Positions 44,991 through 54,455 of a DNA stretch of 64,000 nucleotides are shown here, piece by piece. The position numbers and the translations under genes were made by a program. Position 1 is the stretch's first letter; each line of letters begins with the position of its first letter. Source of the DNA: Peribacillus sp. ACCC06369 (GTDB lineage Bacteria; Bacillota; Bacilli; Bacillales; DSM-1321); the NCBI RefSeq assembly GCF_030348945.1, contig NZ_JAUCEN010000002.1, positions 4,836,001-4,900,000 of the forward strand, read 5' to 3'. The notes under the pieces are model-generated. The model had not been told where the DNA came from. It did not search any database and saw only the letters and a list, made by a program, of their open reading frames with translations.

Positions 44991-46151
44991 TCATTTCTCT
45001 ACTATCTCTAAACATTCCAAAGCACGGGCCGCATTCACTCTCGCCACCTCGATTGAATCGGCAGATGACAGGGCGACAGCAACCCTTCTCCCTACCTTGG
45101 TAACCGGTTTTCCGAAAAGACGCACTTGTGTATTCGGTAAAGCCAAAGCTTGTTCAACACCGACTATAGAATATTCCGATAACTCATCTTGCGCTTTTAA
45201 TGGACGGCTAGCACCTGGGGTGATCAGCGTGATTTCCGGGATCGGATATCCAAGTATCGCTCGAACATGCAGGGCAAACTCCGACAGATTCTGAGTCACT
45301 AATGTCACTAGCCCCGTATCATGAGGACGTGGGGAAACTTCACTGAAATAGACTTTATCCCCTGAGAGGAAAAGCTCAACCCCGAATAATCCGTACCCTC
45401 CAAGTTCATCTGTAATGGCATGGGCAATTCTTTTAGCTTCCGCTATTTGCGCTTCTGTCATATTATGCGGCTGCCAGGATTCAATATAATCCCCGCCCTG
45501 CTGAATGTGACCTATGGGAGCACAATACATGGTACCGTTTACGGCTCGGACAGTAAGCAGCGTAATTTCCGAATCAAAAGAGATGAATTCTTCAATGATC
45601 ACCCGTCCATTTTGAACCCGGCCGCCTTCCATGGCAATTTTCCAGCACTCTTCCAGGTCACCTTCCGTTCGGCACACACTTTGCCCTTTCCCTGAAGAAC
45701 TCATCAGCGGTTTTACTACATTGGGAAATCCGACTTCTTTGGCAGCTTGGACAAATTCTTCATAGGTATCAGCGAATTTGTAGGCTGCAGTCGGAATCTC
45801 CAAGGTTTCGGAAGCCAACCTCCTGATTCCTTCACGATCCATAGTCAATTTAGCCGCTCTTGCCGTCGGAATGACGTGAAAGCCTTCCTCTTCCAACTTG
45901 ACTAATTCAGATGTAGCAATGGCTTCGATTTCCGGCACAATCAAATCGGGTTGTTCTTTTTCTACAATTTTCCTTAGTTGTTCCGCATCCAGCATATCGA
46001 TCACATAACTGCGATGAGCGACTTGCATGGCAGGGGCATGTTCATAGCGGTCTACAGCAATGGTCTCCACACCAAGCCGCTGTGCTTCAAGTATGACCTC
46101 TTTCCCCAATTCACCCGAGCCCAATAATAAAATCTTTTTTGATTTATACAT
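44991..46151 (-). CDS. purT: formate-dependent phosphoribosylglycinamide formyltransferase
   Basis: The 386-residue ATP-grasp enzyme forms formyl-GAR from GAR, formate and ATP, a folate-free version of the third step of purine synthesis. Features: [20 protein letters not shown] at the N-terminus, [20 protein letters not shown], the ATP-grasp region [20 protein letters not shown] and the metal site [20 protein letters not shown]. Length is as in B. subtilis PurT (384). A PurR double box with the -10 lies upstream, so it should be repressed by PurR and released when PRPP is high. Start at ATG with GAGGAGGAGAG. Confidence 0.96.
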   Translation of the reverse strand: MYKSKKILLLGSGELGKEVILEAQRLGVETIAVDRYEHAPAMQVAHRSYVIDMLDAEQLRKIVEKEQPDLIVPEIEAIATSELVKLEEEGFHVIPTARAAKLTMDREGIRRLASETLEIPTAAYKFADTYEEFVQAAKEVGFPNVVKPLMSSSGKGQSVCRTEGDLEECWKIAMEGGRVQNGRVIIEEFISFDSEITLLTVRAVNGTMYCAPIGHIQQGGDYIESWQPHNMTEAQIAEAKRIAHAITDELGGYGLFGVELFLSGDKVYFSEVSPRPHDTGLVTLVTQNLSEFALHVRAILGYPIPEITLITPGASRPLKAQDELSEYSIVGVEQALALPNTQVRLFGKPVTKVGRRVAVALSSADSIEVARVNAARALECLEIVEK

Positions 46152-46182
46152 TCAGTCTCTCCTCCTCATACCTTTAAAATCA

Positions 46183-46228
46183 TTATATACGAACTATAAC
46201 TAATAAACATAAATATTTATTCGTATTT
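46183..46228 (-). promoter_or_regulatory. PurR double box and -10 of purT
   Basis: On the minus strand ATACGAATAA and GTTCGTAT hold the two inverted CGAA cores (46223-46220 and 46193-46190) 26 bp apart, the arrangement of B. subtilis PurBoxes. TATAAT (46188-46183) overlaps the downstream box. Confidence 0.75.
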
Positions 46229-46366
46229 TCAATCGAATTTCCCGGAAAATATAAAGTAAACATATCTATTTCAATAATTTTAAATACCAACTTAACAAAT
46301 AGGATTAATGTATTTTATACTACTTTTATATAAGGAACATATATAAGCTGACTAGTTCACTGGAGG

Positions 46367-46397
46367 CTCTCTATTCAACAAGAATAGGGGTTTTTTC
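46367..46397 (+). terminator. weak leader hairpin
   Basis: CTCTATTC and GAATAGGGG around AACAA, then TTTTTTCG; 28 bp upstream of the next start, so it may be an attenuator. Confidence 0.4.
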
Positions 46398-46425
46398 GTT
46401 TTTATCAATGAGGGAGGATTGCACT

Positions 46426-46752
46426 ATGCAAAAGGAATCGCTACGGACCATTTCCCCTATCATGAATGAGAAGCAAAATGGGGGCTTAGAAGATATGGAG
46501 TACCTAAATCTGCCGGACAGAATATTTTTCCACTGGTGCCAGCAGCAATACCGACTGAATAGAGGGGTTTACAACACGATCGATCGTTGGTTCTATGAAT
46601 ATGGCATTGTCCATATTCTTTACCGCCGGATCAACTTATTAGCCTTTTTGGAATTCGCTTCTACCCCTGAACAAGATGCCGGAAAAACAAAGTTCATTAA
46701 ATTCGGCAATGGTGGACTAACGCAAAAGTTGCAGGAATTCATTACAGATTAA
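46426..46752 (+). CDS. hypothetical protein
   Basis: The start is the ATG at 46426, five bases after GGGAGGATT. The 108-residue product is soluble, aromatic-rich and basic in the middle (FFHWCQQQYRLNRGVYNTID, RWFYEYGIVHILYRRINLLA). I do not recognise the family. It is divergent from purT and sits before the second structured RNA locus. The clear ribosome site suggests a real gene; its short leader contains a possible attenuator hairpin. Confidence 0.65.
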   Translation: MQKESLRTISPIMNEKQNGGLEDMEYLNLPDRIFFHWCQQQYRLNRGVYNTIDRWFYEYGIVHILYRRINLLAFLEFASTPEQDAGKTKFIKFGNGGLTQKLQEFITD

Positions 46753-46849
46753 CCTGAATCTTATAGGGCCCTTATCAGTAATATGCCCATTCTCCTCCTA
46801 CTGGTAAGGGACACTTATGCGAATGTCGAAATTTGCAATACGAATGTTT

Positions 46850-46878
46850 TTGTAAATGTAAGCGCTTTCTATTATAAT
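46850..46878 (+). promoter_or_regulatory. promoter of structured RNA copy 2 with internal cre site
   Basis: TTGTAA (46850-46855), 17-bp spacer, TATAAT (46873-46878). The spacer contains TGTAAGCGCTTTCT (46857-46870), an excellent cre match, so CcpA should block this promoter when preferred sugars are present. Confidence 0.8.
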
Positions 46879-46884
46879 GAAATT

Positions 46885-47103
46885 AGGTTGGATGGCATGC
46901 GTGGCTGTCAAAGTATCTGGCGTAGGTGGGGCCAATACTAGCGCTAAGGGAGACAAACTTCCTTACCGTAAAACTATTAGAATTCCTTTTGGTAGGGGCT
47001 GCATTATTACTAAGACGAAAACTGGAGAACGTCCTTACTTTTTAGGCTTAAAGCGAGTTAATCATGCAATCGATAAGTAAAGCATAACTTTACTTATTCT
47101 TTG
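46885..47103 (+). ncRNA. structured RNA of a duplicated family, copy 2
   Basis: Begins where the promoter predicts (+1 at 46885) with the 56-nt block shared with 35132-35187 (46 identities). The hairpin GATGGC/GCTGTC differs from copy 1 by two changes that both stay paired as G-U wobbles, and GTAT..GGC/GCC.ATAC is unchanged. It ends at the terminator hairpin 47073-47097. A 67-codon frame (46877-47080) runs through it but lacks a ribosome site and its start lies in front of the predicted +1. Confidence 0.65.
47073..47097 (+). terminator. terminator of RNA copy 2
   Basis: ATAAGTAAAG pairs with CTTTACTTAT, then TCTTTG. Confidence 0.7.
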
Positions 47104-47144
47104 CAGCAGCCCTCATCGTTTCAAGTCTAATAGTTTATAAGACT

Positions 47145-47181
47145 AAAAAGCTCTACCCCAGGAAACGGAGTTGAGCTTTTT
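47145..47181 (-). terminator. terminator of the M14 peptidase gene
   Basis: AAAAAGCTCTAC and GTTGAGCTTTTT around the loop. Confidence 0.75.
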
Positions 47182-47195
47182 CATATGGTCAAAAT

Positions 47196-48389
47196 TCACA
47201 TATATAGCCCTGCTAAGAAAATCCCAAGCGATTTCTGATAAATCTCATCGAACTGTGATATAGGAAGGGGATTGGTTCCTTTGCCCAGCTCTACGGTAAA
47301 TCCTGGCCTTCGCCAATCCTGAATGTACCAATCCTTATACCCTGCGTAACTATTGGCGGATTTGACAGGCTCATATCCACTGACCCTCGCAAACTCATTG
47401 ACTATCGTTTCGGACTCGGGTGGTTCCAAATCTTCGAACCCCCAAAAAATGACCTCTCCTTGGGTATGGAAAGCAAGGACTTTGCCAAAATCGCGTTTTC
47501 TTGTCAACTCTGACATTGCAATCGCTTCAGGCTGCGTAAGTGGGCCTTCCCCAGGATAGTTTGCCGGACCTGGCTCCGTTACATTATTGCGCGCTTGTTC
47601 CAATTCCCATTTGGCGGGAAATTGATCATTCAGATCCACTCCATTGATATTGGCTTTCCAGCCAGAGAAGTCTTCGCTGCCATTATTCCATTCCACGAGC
47701 TGACCTTTCAATGACTCATCTGCAGGCGGGCCTTTCAGAACCAACTCCACTCCGTCCGGATTCACCATCGGAACGACCGATAACATCGTCTGTTGATAAA
47801 AAGGAAACATGGATAGACCGCGGATGTCAGCCTGATTCGTGATTGCGAGTAAATAATCATTTAAAAAGGTCATGACCACAGGTGTCGTAATCCACTCATT
47901 GGCATGAAAGGAACCATTATAGTGAACTCGTTTGTTACCATTTCCAATCAGCACTTCGGGGATATCCCTTTCAAGCACCGAGTCTCCAATTGGGGATGTT
48001 TTAATAAATGGATAGATATTTTTCAAACGTCTTACATCAGTCACCATCATCTCATAATCATATTCCTGGTTTCCTTGAACTAGCCTCCATGTTATCCTTA
48101 ATGGCACAGAAATCGTTTGACCAACTTGCAGGGCATTCGGGTTGAGATTAGGATTAACCAAAAATAGGGCGTCCAATGAAAGATTACGTGATTTGGCAAT
48201 TGCCCATAAAGAATCCCCTTGCCTAATCTTATGCGCGGTCGTCGTAAAGCCAGGAATCTTGATTTGCTGTCCTATCATAAGCGCAAGTGGATCAATCCCA
48301 CTATTGGAATCAATGATAAGTTGGTAATTCACCTTGAATAATTGGCTATAATACCACAAGGAATCATTCTGCCTCACAAAAACGTCCAT
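47196..48389 (-). CDS. LysM/M14 gamma-D-glutamyl-L-diamino acid endopeptidase (YqgT-like)
   Basis: The start is the ATG at 48389 with GAGGAGGTGCAGT. The 397-residue protein has two LysM domains (about residues 2-46 and 52-98: IRQGDSLWAIAKSRNLSLDA) and an M14 carboxypeptidase domain: zinc ligands in NGSFHANEWITTP (HxxE), the NPDG of VVPMVNPDGVEL, the later His in AFHTQGEV and the catalytic Glu in FTVELGKGT. This is the layout of endopeptidase I of Lysinibacillus sphaericus and B. subtilis YqgT, which cut gamma-D-Glu-diaminopimelate bonds in peptidoglycan, with a role around sporulation. No signal peptide is present, as in those proteins. Confidence 0.9.
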   Translation of the reverse strand: MDVFVRQNDSLWYYSQLFKVNYQLIIDSNSGIDPLALMIGQQIKIPGFTTTAHKIRQGDSLWAIAKSRNLSLDALFLVNPNLNPNALQVGQTISVPLRITWRLVQGNQEYDYEMMVTDVRRLKNIYPFIKTSPIGDSVLERDIPEVLIGNGNKRVHYNGSFHANEWITTPVVMTFLNDYLLAITNQADIRGLSMFPFYQQTMLSVVPMVNPDGVELVLKGPPADESLKGQLVEWNNGSEDFSGWKANINGVDLNDQFPAKWELEQARNNVTEPGPANYPGEGPLTQPEAIAMSELTRKRDFGKVLAFHTQGEVIFWGFEDLEPPESETIVNEFARVSGYEPVKSANSYAGYKDWYIQDWRRPGFTVELGKGTNPLPISQFDEIYQKSLGIFLAGLYM

Positions 48390-48474
48390 ACTGCACCTCC
48401 TCTTAACCAAATGTATGCTGATTCGATTTAATTATTGCCAAAGCACCCGTGCCATCATGATAGGGACTTCATGA

Positions 48475-48970
48475 TTAATGATCCTCACTCCTCAAATTGG
48501 GGGCATCATTCGGAATGCTTAAATAATGCTTGGTACTCCCATAGGTACCATCAGGATCCAATCCCTGATATCTTTTGAATTTCGCCATCCGATCTTCTTC
48601 TTTGACCCAGCCCAGATGCTTCAAGCGGATGTCAGATAACTTGTGAGGCATTTCAAAAACATTTCTCCAAATCTCCCGCTATGCTGCGGCCTATCGTTCC
48701 ACTTGCATTCAAACCACTCACGTTACCTGACCTGGAACGGCCGATAGTACTGGTGAGCGCACCAGAGTTCATCCTCCTTGTAATGGGTTTCATTCCAAAA
48801 GTCAATAACCGGATTTTCTTGATCGCTCATCTTCATTGTCATCAATGAAAAAATGGCCAATCTCCATTCCCTCCACATCCAAGCGTTCAAGTTAGAGTAA
48901 AAGCTTTTGTAAAATATGTGGTTTCTGGTAAATTGGACTGCCTACTAAAACCCGTTTCTTTTTGTCATTA
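48475..48970 (-). pseudogene. decayed glycosyltransferase (family 2-like)
   Basis: Pieces of one glycosyltransferase lie in order on the minus strand: start KKKRVLVGSPIYQKPHILQK (near 48962), stop TAA near 48898, LDVEGMEIGHFFIDDNEDE, then shifted frames with RPFQV and KWNDRPQHSGRFGEMF, and the end LPHKLSDIRLKHLGWVKEED, RMAKFKRYQGLDPDGTYGST, closing at 48475. At least one nonsense and three frameshift changes plus a central deletion are needed to explain it. The full family has about 300-400 residues. Confidence 0.75.
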
Positions 48971-49215
48971 ACTCCACCCTTTACCGATAAACTAAGTACC
49001 CAGCCCCCTATTGATCTGAAAGCATTACTTCCTTTACGAACATTTATAACTATATATTCATACCGAACTTGTTGGGTGTCAGTGATACCTTGTTCCACGC
49101 TTTATAAAACGATGGCTTTAATTCATCAACTTGCAGCACACCTTTTTGGCGTCCTATTTCTTGGGGTCAAGGTCAGAATATCATCGCCTTCCTGATGAAC
49201 AGGACATCCCGGTAT

Positions 49216-49252
49216 AAAAAAAGGCACCCATTCATGAATGGATGCCTTTTTG
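49216..49252 (-). terminator. terminator of catalase gene
   Basis: AAAGGCACCCATT pairs with AATGGATGCCTTT, flanked by A and T runs. Confidence 0.85.
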
Positions 49253-49281
49253 CTTTAAAAATAGATTGGGAGTTCCATATT

Positions 49282-50736
49282 TTACGCTTCTTGTGGTACC
49301 GCCAAGCCTAAACCTTCAGCTATGCGCGTTCCGTATTCCGGATCGGCTTTGTAAAAATGGCTGATTTGACGAAGCTTGATTTCTTCCAATTCAACAGGTT
49401 TCATTGCGCCCACAATCGTTTCGACAAGGCGAGTTTTCTCTTCCGCACTCAATAGACGGTATAAGTCACCTGCTTGAGTGTAGTGATCATCACTATTATG
49501 ACCCACTTGTGCAGCTTTTCCAGTCACCTCGAAAGGAGTGACTTTATTTTCCGTTGATTCTGCAGGACCGCCAAAGCTATTCGGCTCATAATAAACAGAT
49601 CCCTTTCCATTGTCATCCGCCCGCATGAAGCCATCACGCTGGTAGTTGTTCGCTTCGACTTTCGGACGGTTAACCGGAAGCTGGTTGTGATTCGAGCCTA
49701 CACGGTAACGGTGTGCATCTCCATATGCAAATAGACGTCCTTGAAGCATCTTATCTGGGGAAGCTTCAATTCCTGGCACGAACGTCCCCGGTGAGAACGT
49801 GGCTTGTTCCACTTCTGCAAAATAGTTTTCAGGATTTCGGTTCAATTCCATACGGCCAAGCTCGATTAGCGGATAATCTTTTTGAGACCATACCTTCGTT
49901 ACATCAAATGGATCGAAACGGTATGTATCCGCATCTTCCAAAGGCATGATCTGAACATATAATTTCCATGCAGGGAAGTCCCCTTTTTCAATGGCATTGA
50001 AAAGGTCTTCCGTATGGTAATCAGGGTTTTCACCTGCTAGTTTTGCAGCTAGATTCACATCAAGGTTTTTGATGCCCTGTTCTGTTTTGAAGTGGTATTT
50101 CACCCAAACGCCTTTCCCTTCATCATTCACCCATTTAAATGTGTGGCTTCCGAAACCATGTGTATGACGGAGTGTAGCAGGAATGCCCCGGTCGGACATC
50201 AGGATCGTTACTTGATGTAAGGATTCTGGTGAATGTGACCAGAAATCCCAAACTGCAGTCGGGTTTTTCAAATGTGTTCTAGGATCTCTTTTTTGTGTAT
50301 GAATGAAATCGGGGAATTTAATCGCATCGCGAATAAAGAATACAGGCGTATTATTACCGACGATATCGTAGTTTCCTTCTTCCGTGTAGAATTTAACGGC
50401 AAATCCACGCGGGTCACGGACTGTATCGGCAGATCCCAATTCACCGGCTACTGTAGAGAAACGGATAAAAAGATCTGTCTTCTTGCCTACACCATTGAAA
50501 AGTTTAGCTTTCGTATACTGAGAAAGGTCGTTCGTTACTTCGAAAGTACCGAATGCACCGGCACCTTTCGCATGAACTACACGTTCAGGCACACGTTCAC
50601 GGTTGAAGTGGGCTAGCTTTTCCAACAAGTGTACATCTTGAATGAGTACAGGACCGCGTTCGCCGGCAGTGATTGAGTTTTGATTATCTCCAACTGGTGC
50701 TCCCCAGCTTGTAGTAAGGTTTTTCTTGTTCGTCAT
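49282..50736 (-). CDS. monofunctional heme catalase (KatA-like)
   Basis: The 484-residue clade-3 small-subunit catalase decomposes hydrogen peroxide. The catalytic His lies in [20 protein letters not shown] (about residue 55), the Asn in [17 protein letters not shown] (about 128) and the proximal heme Tyr in [14 protein letters not shown] (about 338-350). Length equals B. subtilis KatA (483). A PerR box lies about 73 bp upstream of the start, so it is probably induced by peroxide as the vegetative catalase. Start at ATG after AAAGGTGGTTC. Confidence 0.95.
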   Translation of the reverse strand: MTNKKNLTTSWGAPVGDNQNSITAGERGPVLIQDVHLLEKLAHFNRERVPERVVHAKGAGAFGTFEVTNDLSQYTKAKLFNGVGKKTDLFIRFSTVAGELGSADTVRDPRGFAVKFYTEEGNYDIVGNNTPVFFIRDAIKFPDFIHTQKRDPRTHLKNPTAVWDFWSHSPESLHQVTILMSDRGIPATLRHTHGFGSHTFKWVNDEGKGVWVKYHFKTEQGIKNLDVNLAAKLAGENPDYHTEDLFNAIEKGDFPAWKLYVQIMPLEDADTYRFDPFDVTKVWSQKDYPLIELGRMELNRNPENYFAEVEQATFSPGTFVPGIEASPDKMLQGRLFAYGDAHRYRVGSNHNQLPVNRPKVEANNYQRDGFMRADDNGKGSVYYEPNSFGGPAESTENKVTPFEVTGKAAQVGHNSDDHYTQAGDLYRLLSAEEKTRLVETIVGAMKPVELEEIKLRQISHFYKADPEYGTRIAEGLGLAVPQEA

Positions 50737-50808
50737 TATTGAACCACCTTTTTCATTATTATTTATGTATATAATGATAAAGCTTCTCAGAAAAAAATCA
50801 ATACTTAT

Positions 50809-50823
50809 TTATAATAATTTTAA
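50809..50823 (-). promoter_or_regulatory. PerR box of the catalase gene
   Basis: TTATAATAATTTTAA matches TTATAATnATTATAA at all but one position. Confidence 0.7.
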
Positions 50824-51386
50824 TATAATAATCAATTCATTAAGTCACCATTAATATTTCACCCCAAAACATACCCATAATATGGATTACTCGTACTTTA
50901 TAAATGTTGGTTGTACAACATATAAACAAATTAATATTCCTAATAATGGTATACGACCCTCATGCCCAATATTCCTTCGTAATAAGTGTTTTTATCATTT
51001 CTCCTACTAATGGGATAGTAAACGAGAATGAGAGATAGATGCTTTCTTGATACGATGCGGCTGCACCTGGTTCCTTCTATTTATTTTATAACAATCCAGA
51101 TGATTCTCCTGTGACTTTGTTCACTTCATTAGCCTTTATTTACATAAAGTGTAGAAGGATGCATTTTGTTGATTCCCGATTTCATCAGACTTGATCCATT
51201 CACGTACATTTTGAATTTCAAAAATCCATGAATTCCTATAAAAAAATTGACTGAAACAAGGTATCCATATGAGGACATCCCCCTTATTTTGCTAGAGAAA
51301 TTGTAAACATACTGGTTTGTATTCGTATAGAAAATAAGATACTATTACGTTAAAATGACCGTCCAATAAGAGTAAGGGTGATATAA
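50824..51386. other. intergenic stretch between catalase and TetR genes
   Basis: About 560 bp without a supported gene. A dyad-like stretch AACATACTGGTTTGTATTCG near 51307-51326 could be an operator of the TetR regulator. Confidence 0.4.
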
Positions 51387-52277
51387 ATGAATGAGCGGAA
51401 ACAACAGGTAGTTAAATATGCACACCAATTATTTATCGAAAAGGGTTATCAAGCAACATCCATTCAGGACATTTTGGATTATAGCGGCATTTCAAAAGGA
51501 ACATTTTATAACTATTTTTCTTCTAAAAGCGAATTGCTTAAGGCAGTCTTCCTGACTACCCTAGAAAAATTAGAAAAAGAGCGGAATGAATTGCTGATTG
51601 GGCAAAACCTTGGAGATATTGAAATATTCATCAAACAATCCGAATTGCAAATGCACTCCAATAAAAGTAATAAACTCTTTTCCTTATATGAAGAAGTAAT
51701 GATTTCGAATGATACCGAACTTAAGAACTTCATAACCCATGCTAAATTCCAGCATATACATTGGCTATCAAAACGGTTTCTGGATATTTTCGGCGCTGAG
51801 AAAAAACCCTATATTTTGGACTGTGCCATTCTTTACTCGGGGATGATGCATCAAACGATTCATTTTAATGCCTTGGCTAAAGAGCCCGATTTCAACCCTA
51901 CTGAAGTTATCCGTTATTGTGTGGACCGGATCAAAACCATTTTCGAAGATGTTAGCCAGTCTGGCGTACAGCTTTTAGAACCCGATCAAATCAAGCAATG
52001 GCTGCCGGAGTGCTTCAATACACAGCAGGATTTTCATACAGCACTACTGCACTCTGCAAACGACCTAAAAAAGATGATCTTGAAGCTATGTCAAGATGAT
52101 GAAGCTGAACGGGTGAAAAACTTAAAATTAATTCACTTTATCCAAGAGGAATTTTTACAAAACAGTGATCCGCGAACCTTTCTCATCGAAAGTGCCCTGC
52201 TTTCCTTAAACACCAATCCAAAGCTGAAAAACACATTGGAGTTAAGTGAATTCGAAAAGATCATTGCCATCAACTAA
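51387..52277 (+). CDS. TetR-family transcriptional regulator
   Basis: The 296-residue protein has a TetR N-terminal HTH (residues 3-60: VVKYAHQLFIEKGYQATSIQ, DILDYSGISKGTFYNYFSSK) and an unusually long ligand domain (TetR proteins have about 190-220 residues), with an added C-terminal helical part of about 90 residues (SANDLKKMILKLCQDDEAER, FIQEEFLQNSDPRTFLIESA). ATG start with AAGGGTGAT. No transporter or enzyme gene follows directly, so its target is unknown; an operator-like dyad in its own upstream region suggests self-control. Confidence 0.85.
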   Translation: MNERKQQVVKYAHQLFIEKGYQATSIQDILDYSGISKGTFYNYFSSKSELLKAVFLTTLEKLEKERNELLIGQNLGDIEIFIKQSELQMHSNKSNKLFSLYEEVMISNDTELKNFITHAKFQHIHWLSKRFLDIFGAEKKPYILDCAILYSGMMHQTIHFNALAKEPDFNPTEVIRYCVDRIKTIFEDVSQSGVQLLEPDQIKQWLPECFNTQQDFHTALLHSANDLKKMILKLCQDDEAERVKNLKLIHFIQEEFLQNSDPRTFLIESALLSLNTNPKLKNTLELSEFEKIIAIN

Positions 52278-52283
52278 TGGAAT

Positions 52284-52311
52284 AAGACCCTAAAAGGGTC
52301 CTTTTCTTTTC
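52284..52311 (+). terminator. terminator of TetR gene
   Basis: AAGACCCT pairs with AGGGTCCTT around AAA, then TTCTTTTCC. Confidence 0.7.
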
Positions 52312-52429
52312 CGGGGGGAGTACATATCCGCATCCCTCTTTTTTGTGACAATTCTGCAAACATATAACTGAAATTCATGAAATTTTAGTATAATGACTTG
52401 TAGTAAAGTGACTTCAGGAGGAGTTTTTC

Positions 52430-52777
52430 ATGAACATAATAATGCGCTTTCTTATCAACGGGCTGGTATTGCTCGTTATTGACTGGCTTCTCGACTCCAT
52501 CACGATCAAATCTTACGGTACAGCCCTGCTGGCGGTTTTTATATTATCAATCATGAACTTGCTGGTTAGACCCATTCTGCAACTTATCACATTGCCGATC
52601 ACCATCCTGACGTTCGGGTTGTTTTCTTTCATTATCAATGCCTTCACATTTCAAATCACCTCCTATGTAGTGAGTGGCTTTGTAATAGATTCTTTTTGGG
52701 GAGCTTTAATCGGATCATTTCTATTGAGTTTCATTCAAAGCCTTCTTATAAAAAAGAGTAAAAAAAACCGTCAGTAG
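52430..52777 (+). CDS. phage-holin superfamily IV membrane protein (YvlD-like)
   Basis: The 115-residue protein has four hydrophobic segments and the family pattern of YvlD: LINGLVLLVIDWLLDSITIK, GTALLAVFILSIMNLLVRPI, LQLITLPITILTFGLFSFII, NAFTFQITSYVVSGFVID. B. subtilis YvlD is linked to the envelope-stress regulated yvlABCD operon, but here the gene stands alone. The name holin comes from the Pfam superfamily and is no evidence of phage origin. ATG with CAGGAGGAG. Confidence 0.85.
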   Translation: MNIIMRFLINGLVLLVIDWLLDSITIKSYGTALLAVFILSIMNLLVRPILQLITLPITILTFGLFSFIINAFTFQITSYVVSGFVIDSFWGALIGSFLLSFIQSLLIKKSKKNRQ

Positions 52778-52794
52778 GATGCTGACGGTTTTTC
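52763..52794 (+). terminator. terminator of YvlD-like gene
   Basis: AAAAACCGTCAG pairs with CTGACGGTTTTT; the stem begins inside the end of the reading frame. Confidence 0.9.
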
Positions 52795-52983
52795 GTATCC
52801 ATGTCATTTCCATAACGGCCTTCGATATTTCCCGGGCTATTTCCCTAAATTTCGCTAACCCTCACTAGCTGTATTCTCTCATTTTTGACAATCCAGAAGG
52901 AGAAGGCACCATTTATCCATAACTTTACATATACATGCTGACTTTTCTGGAAGTGGGTATGAATCGATTTATGGAGGAATGAC

Positions 52984-54141
52984 ATGTTCACAAAACATGA
53001 ACCAAGACTTATCCTGTCCATTTTACTCGTGCTGGCATTCTTTATTCCCGCACTTTTCGGCACCCCTTCACTAGCCGCGGCTGGCGATGGCAGCTTGTCA
53101 TCTCCTTTCTCCGTTTCCCAAGCCATTGCAAATCAAGACAGCACGATTAAAACGGTCAGTGGCTATGTAGTGGGACAGCCCACCTCTGCTAACACCGTAG
53201 TCACGAACAGCTATCCAAATGATTATGCCATAGCCTTAGCAGAAAGTTCCGCGGAAACAAACATTGCCAATATGGTATATGTTCAGATCCCATCTTCCTT
53301 TCGACCTGAATTTGGGTTGAAATCGAATCCTTCCTTAAAAGGAAAAAAAGTCACCGTAACCGGTGCACTGAGTGCATATTTCACCCATCCAGGCTTAAAA
53401 GATGTTTCTGCCATGGTTTTAGGGAATGATTCACCAGAACCGGAGACACCCGGGGTCGGCTCATACTATGAATCAGCCAGCGGAAAATCAGGGGCTTCTT
53501 TAAAAAGTTCCCTCCATGAAATCATCGATGACCATACGGAAATATCGTATACAAATGTCTGGGACGCTTTACGGAAAACCGATGAGGACCCGAATAACGC
53601 CAATAATGTCATTCTTCTTTATACAGGGCGTTCTCAAGGAAAAACAATAAACGGATCTGGTGTCAATGATTGGAACCGTGAACATGTCTGGGCAAAATCA
53701 CATGGCGATTTTGGCACCACTTTAGGACCTGGCACCGATCTACATCACCTTCGGCCGACTGATGCGTCCGTCAATAGTACAAGAAACAACCTGGACTTCG
53801 ATAATGGAGGTTCTGAACACACCGAAGCGAAAGGAAATTACTATGACTCGGATTCTTGGGAACCTCGCGATAGTGTCAAAGGGGATGTCGCCCGAATGCT
53901 GTTTTATATGGCGGTTCGTTACGAGGGCGATTCAGGGGAAGTCAATTTAGAGCTAAATAATCAAGTGAACAATGGTACAGCCCCGTATCATGGTAAATTG
54001 GCTGTCTTACTGGAATGGAATGAACAGGACCCTGTAGATGCCTTCGAGCGTAACCGAAATGAGGTCATTTATAATGAATATCAACATAATCGCAACCCTT
54101 TCATAGATCATCCGGAATGGGCCTCCGCCATCTGGCAATGA
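52984..54141 (+). CDS. secreted endonuclease I-family nuclease with N-terminal OB-like domain
   Basis: The 385-residue protein has a signal peptide (residues about 9-34, LILSILLVLAFFIPALFGTP), an OB-fold-like domain DUF6359 (about 36-150: SVSQAIANQDSTIKTVSGYV, LKGKKVTVTGALSAYFTHPG), and an endonuclease I domain (about 160-385) with the beta-beta-alpha metal motif WNREHVWAKSH (catalytic His), LHHLRPTDASVNSTRNNLDF and a closing Tyr/His-rich part. Relatives are B. subtilis BsnA/YurI and the nuclease YhcR. It cuts extracellular DNA and RNA, giving nutrients or clearing biofilm DNA. The downstream nucleotidase and phosphatase genes in this window could finish the breakdown. Confidence 0.88.
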   Translation: MFTKHEPRLILSILLVLAFFIPALFGTPSLAAAGDGSLSSPFSVSQAIANQDSTIKTVSGYVVGQPTSANTVVTNSYPNDYAIALAESSAETNIANMVYVQIPSSFRPEFGLKSNPSLKGKKVTVTGALSAYFTHPGLKDVSAMVLGNDSPEPETPGVGSYYESASGKSGASLKSSLHEIIDDHTEISYTNVWDALRKTDEDPNNANNVILLYTGRSQGKTINGSGVNDWNREHVWAKSHGDFGTTLGPGTDLHHLRPTDASVNSTRNNLDFDNGGSEHTEAKGNYYDSDSWEPRDSVKGDVARMLFYMAVRYEGDSGEVNLELNNQVNNGTAPYHGKLAVLLEWNEQDPVDAFERNRNEVIYNEYQHNRNPFIDHPEWASAIWQ

Positions 54142-54146
54142 TAAAC

Positions 54147-54180
54147 AAAAAGCTGTTCCTTTACATTGGGACAGCTTTTC
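54147..54180 (+). terminator. terminator of nuclease gene
   Basis: AAAAGCTGTTCC pairs with GGGACAGCTTTT. Confidence 0.85.
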
Positions 54181-54295
54181 ATCGGGAAATAGTCTAAATT
54201 TTTGGAAAAATCACATAATTATATTTTGTTTAAATAACATTCCATTTAGTTATATAAGATTATTATATAATGAAAACAGGTAAGATCCCCTTCGT

Positions 54296-54309
54296 GGTAA
54301 GCGTTTTCA
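54296..54309 (+). promoter_or_regulatory. cre-like site upstream of amino acid permease
   Basis: GGTAAGCGTTTTCA differs from the cre pattern TGTAAGCGTTTTCA at the first two bases only in the leading T/G; it lies 147 bp upstream of the start. Confidence 0.45.
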
Positions 54310-54455
54310 TTTTTTGCTTTACAATCTCCCTATTAAAATATATTATTTAGTTGTAATATTATGTGAAAAATCAATAAATAATATGTATTCAGCTCTACTA
54401 GTGATAAAATGCTAGATAGAGAAAACTTCACTCCAACAAAGAAAAGGGGAAAATT

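Noticed and set aside
46877..47080. 67-residue protein over the RNA copy 2
   Set aside because: No ribosome site, start lies before the predicted transcription start, the frame is not kept in copy 1, and changes follow RNA pairing.
52430..52777. Prophage holin
   Set aside because: The YvlD-type family shares only a Pfam superfamily name with holins; no phage genes are nearby.
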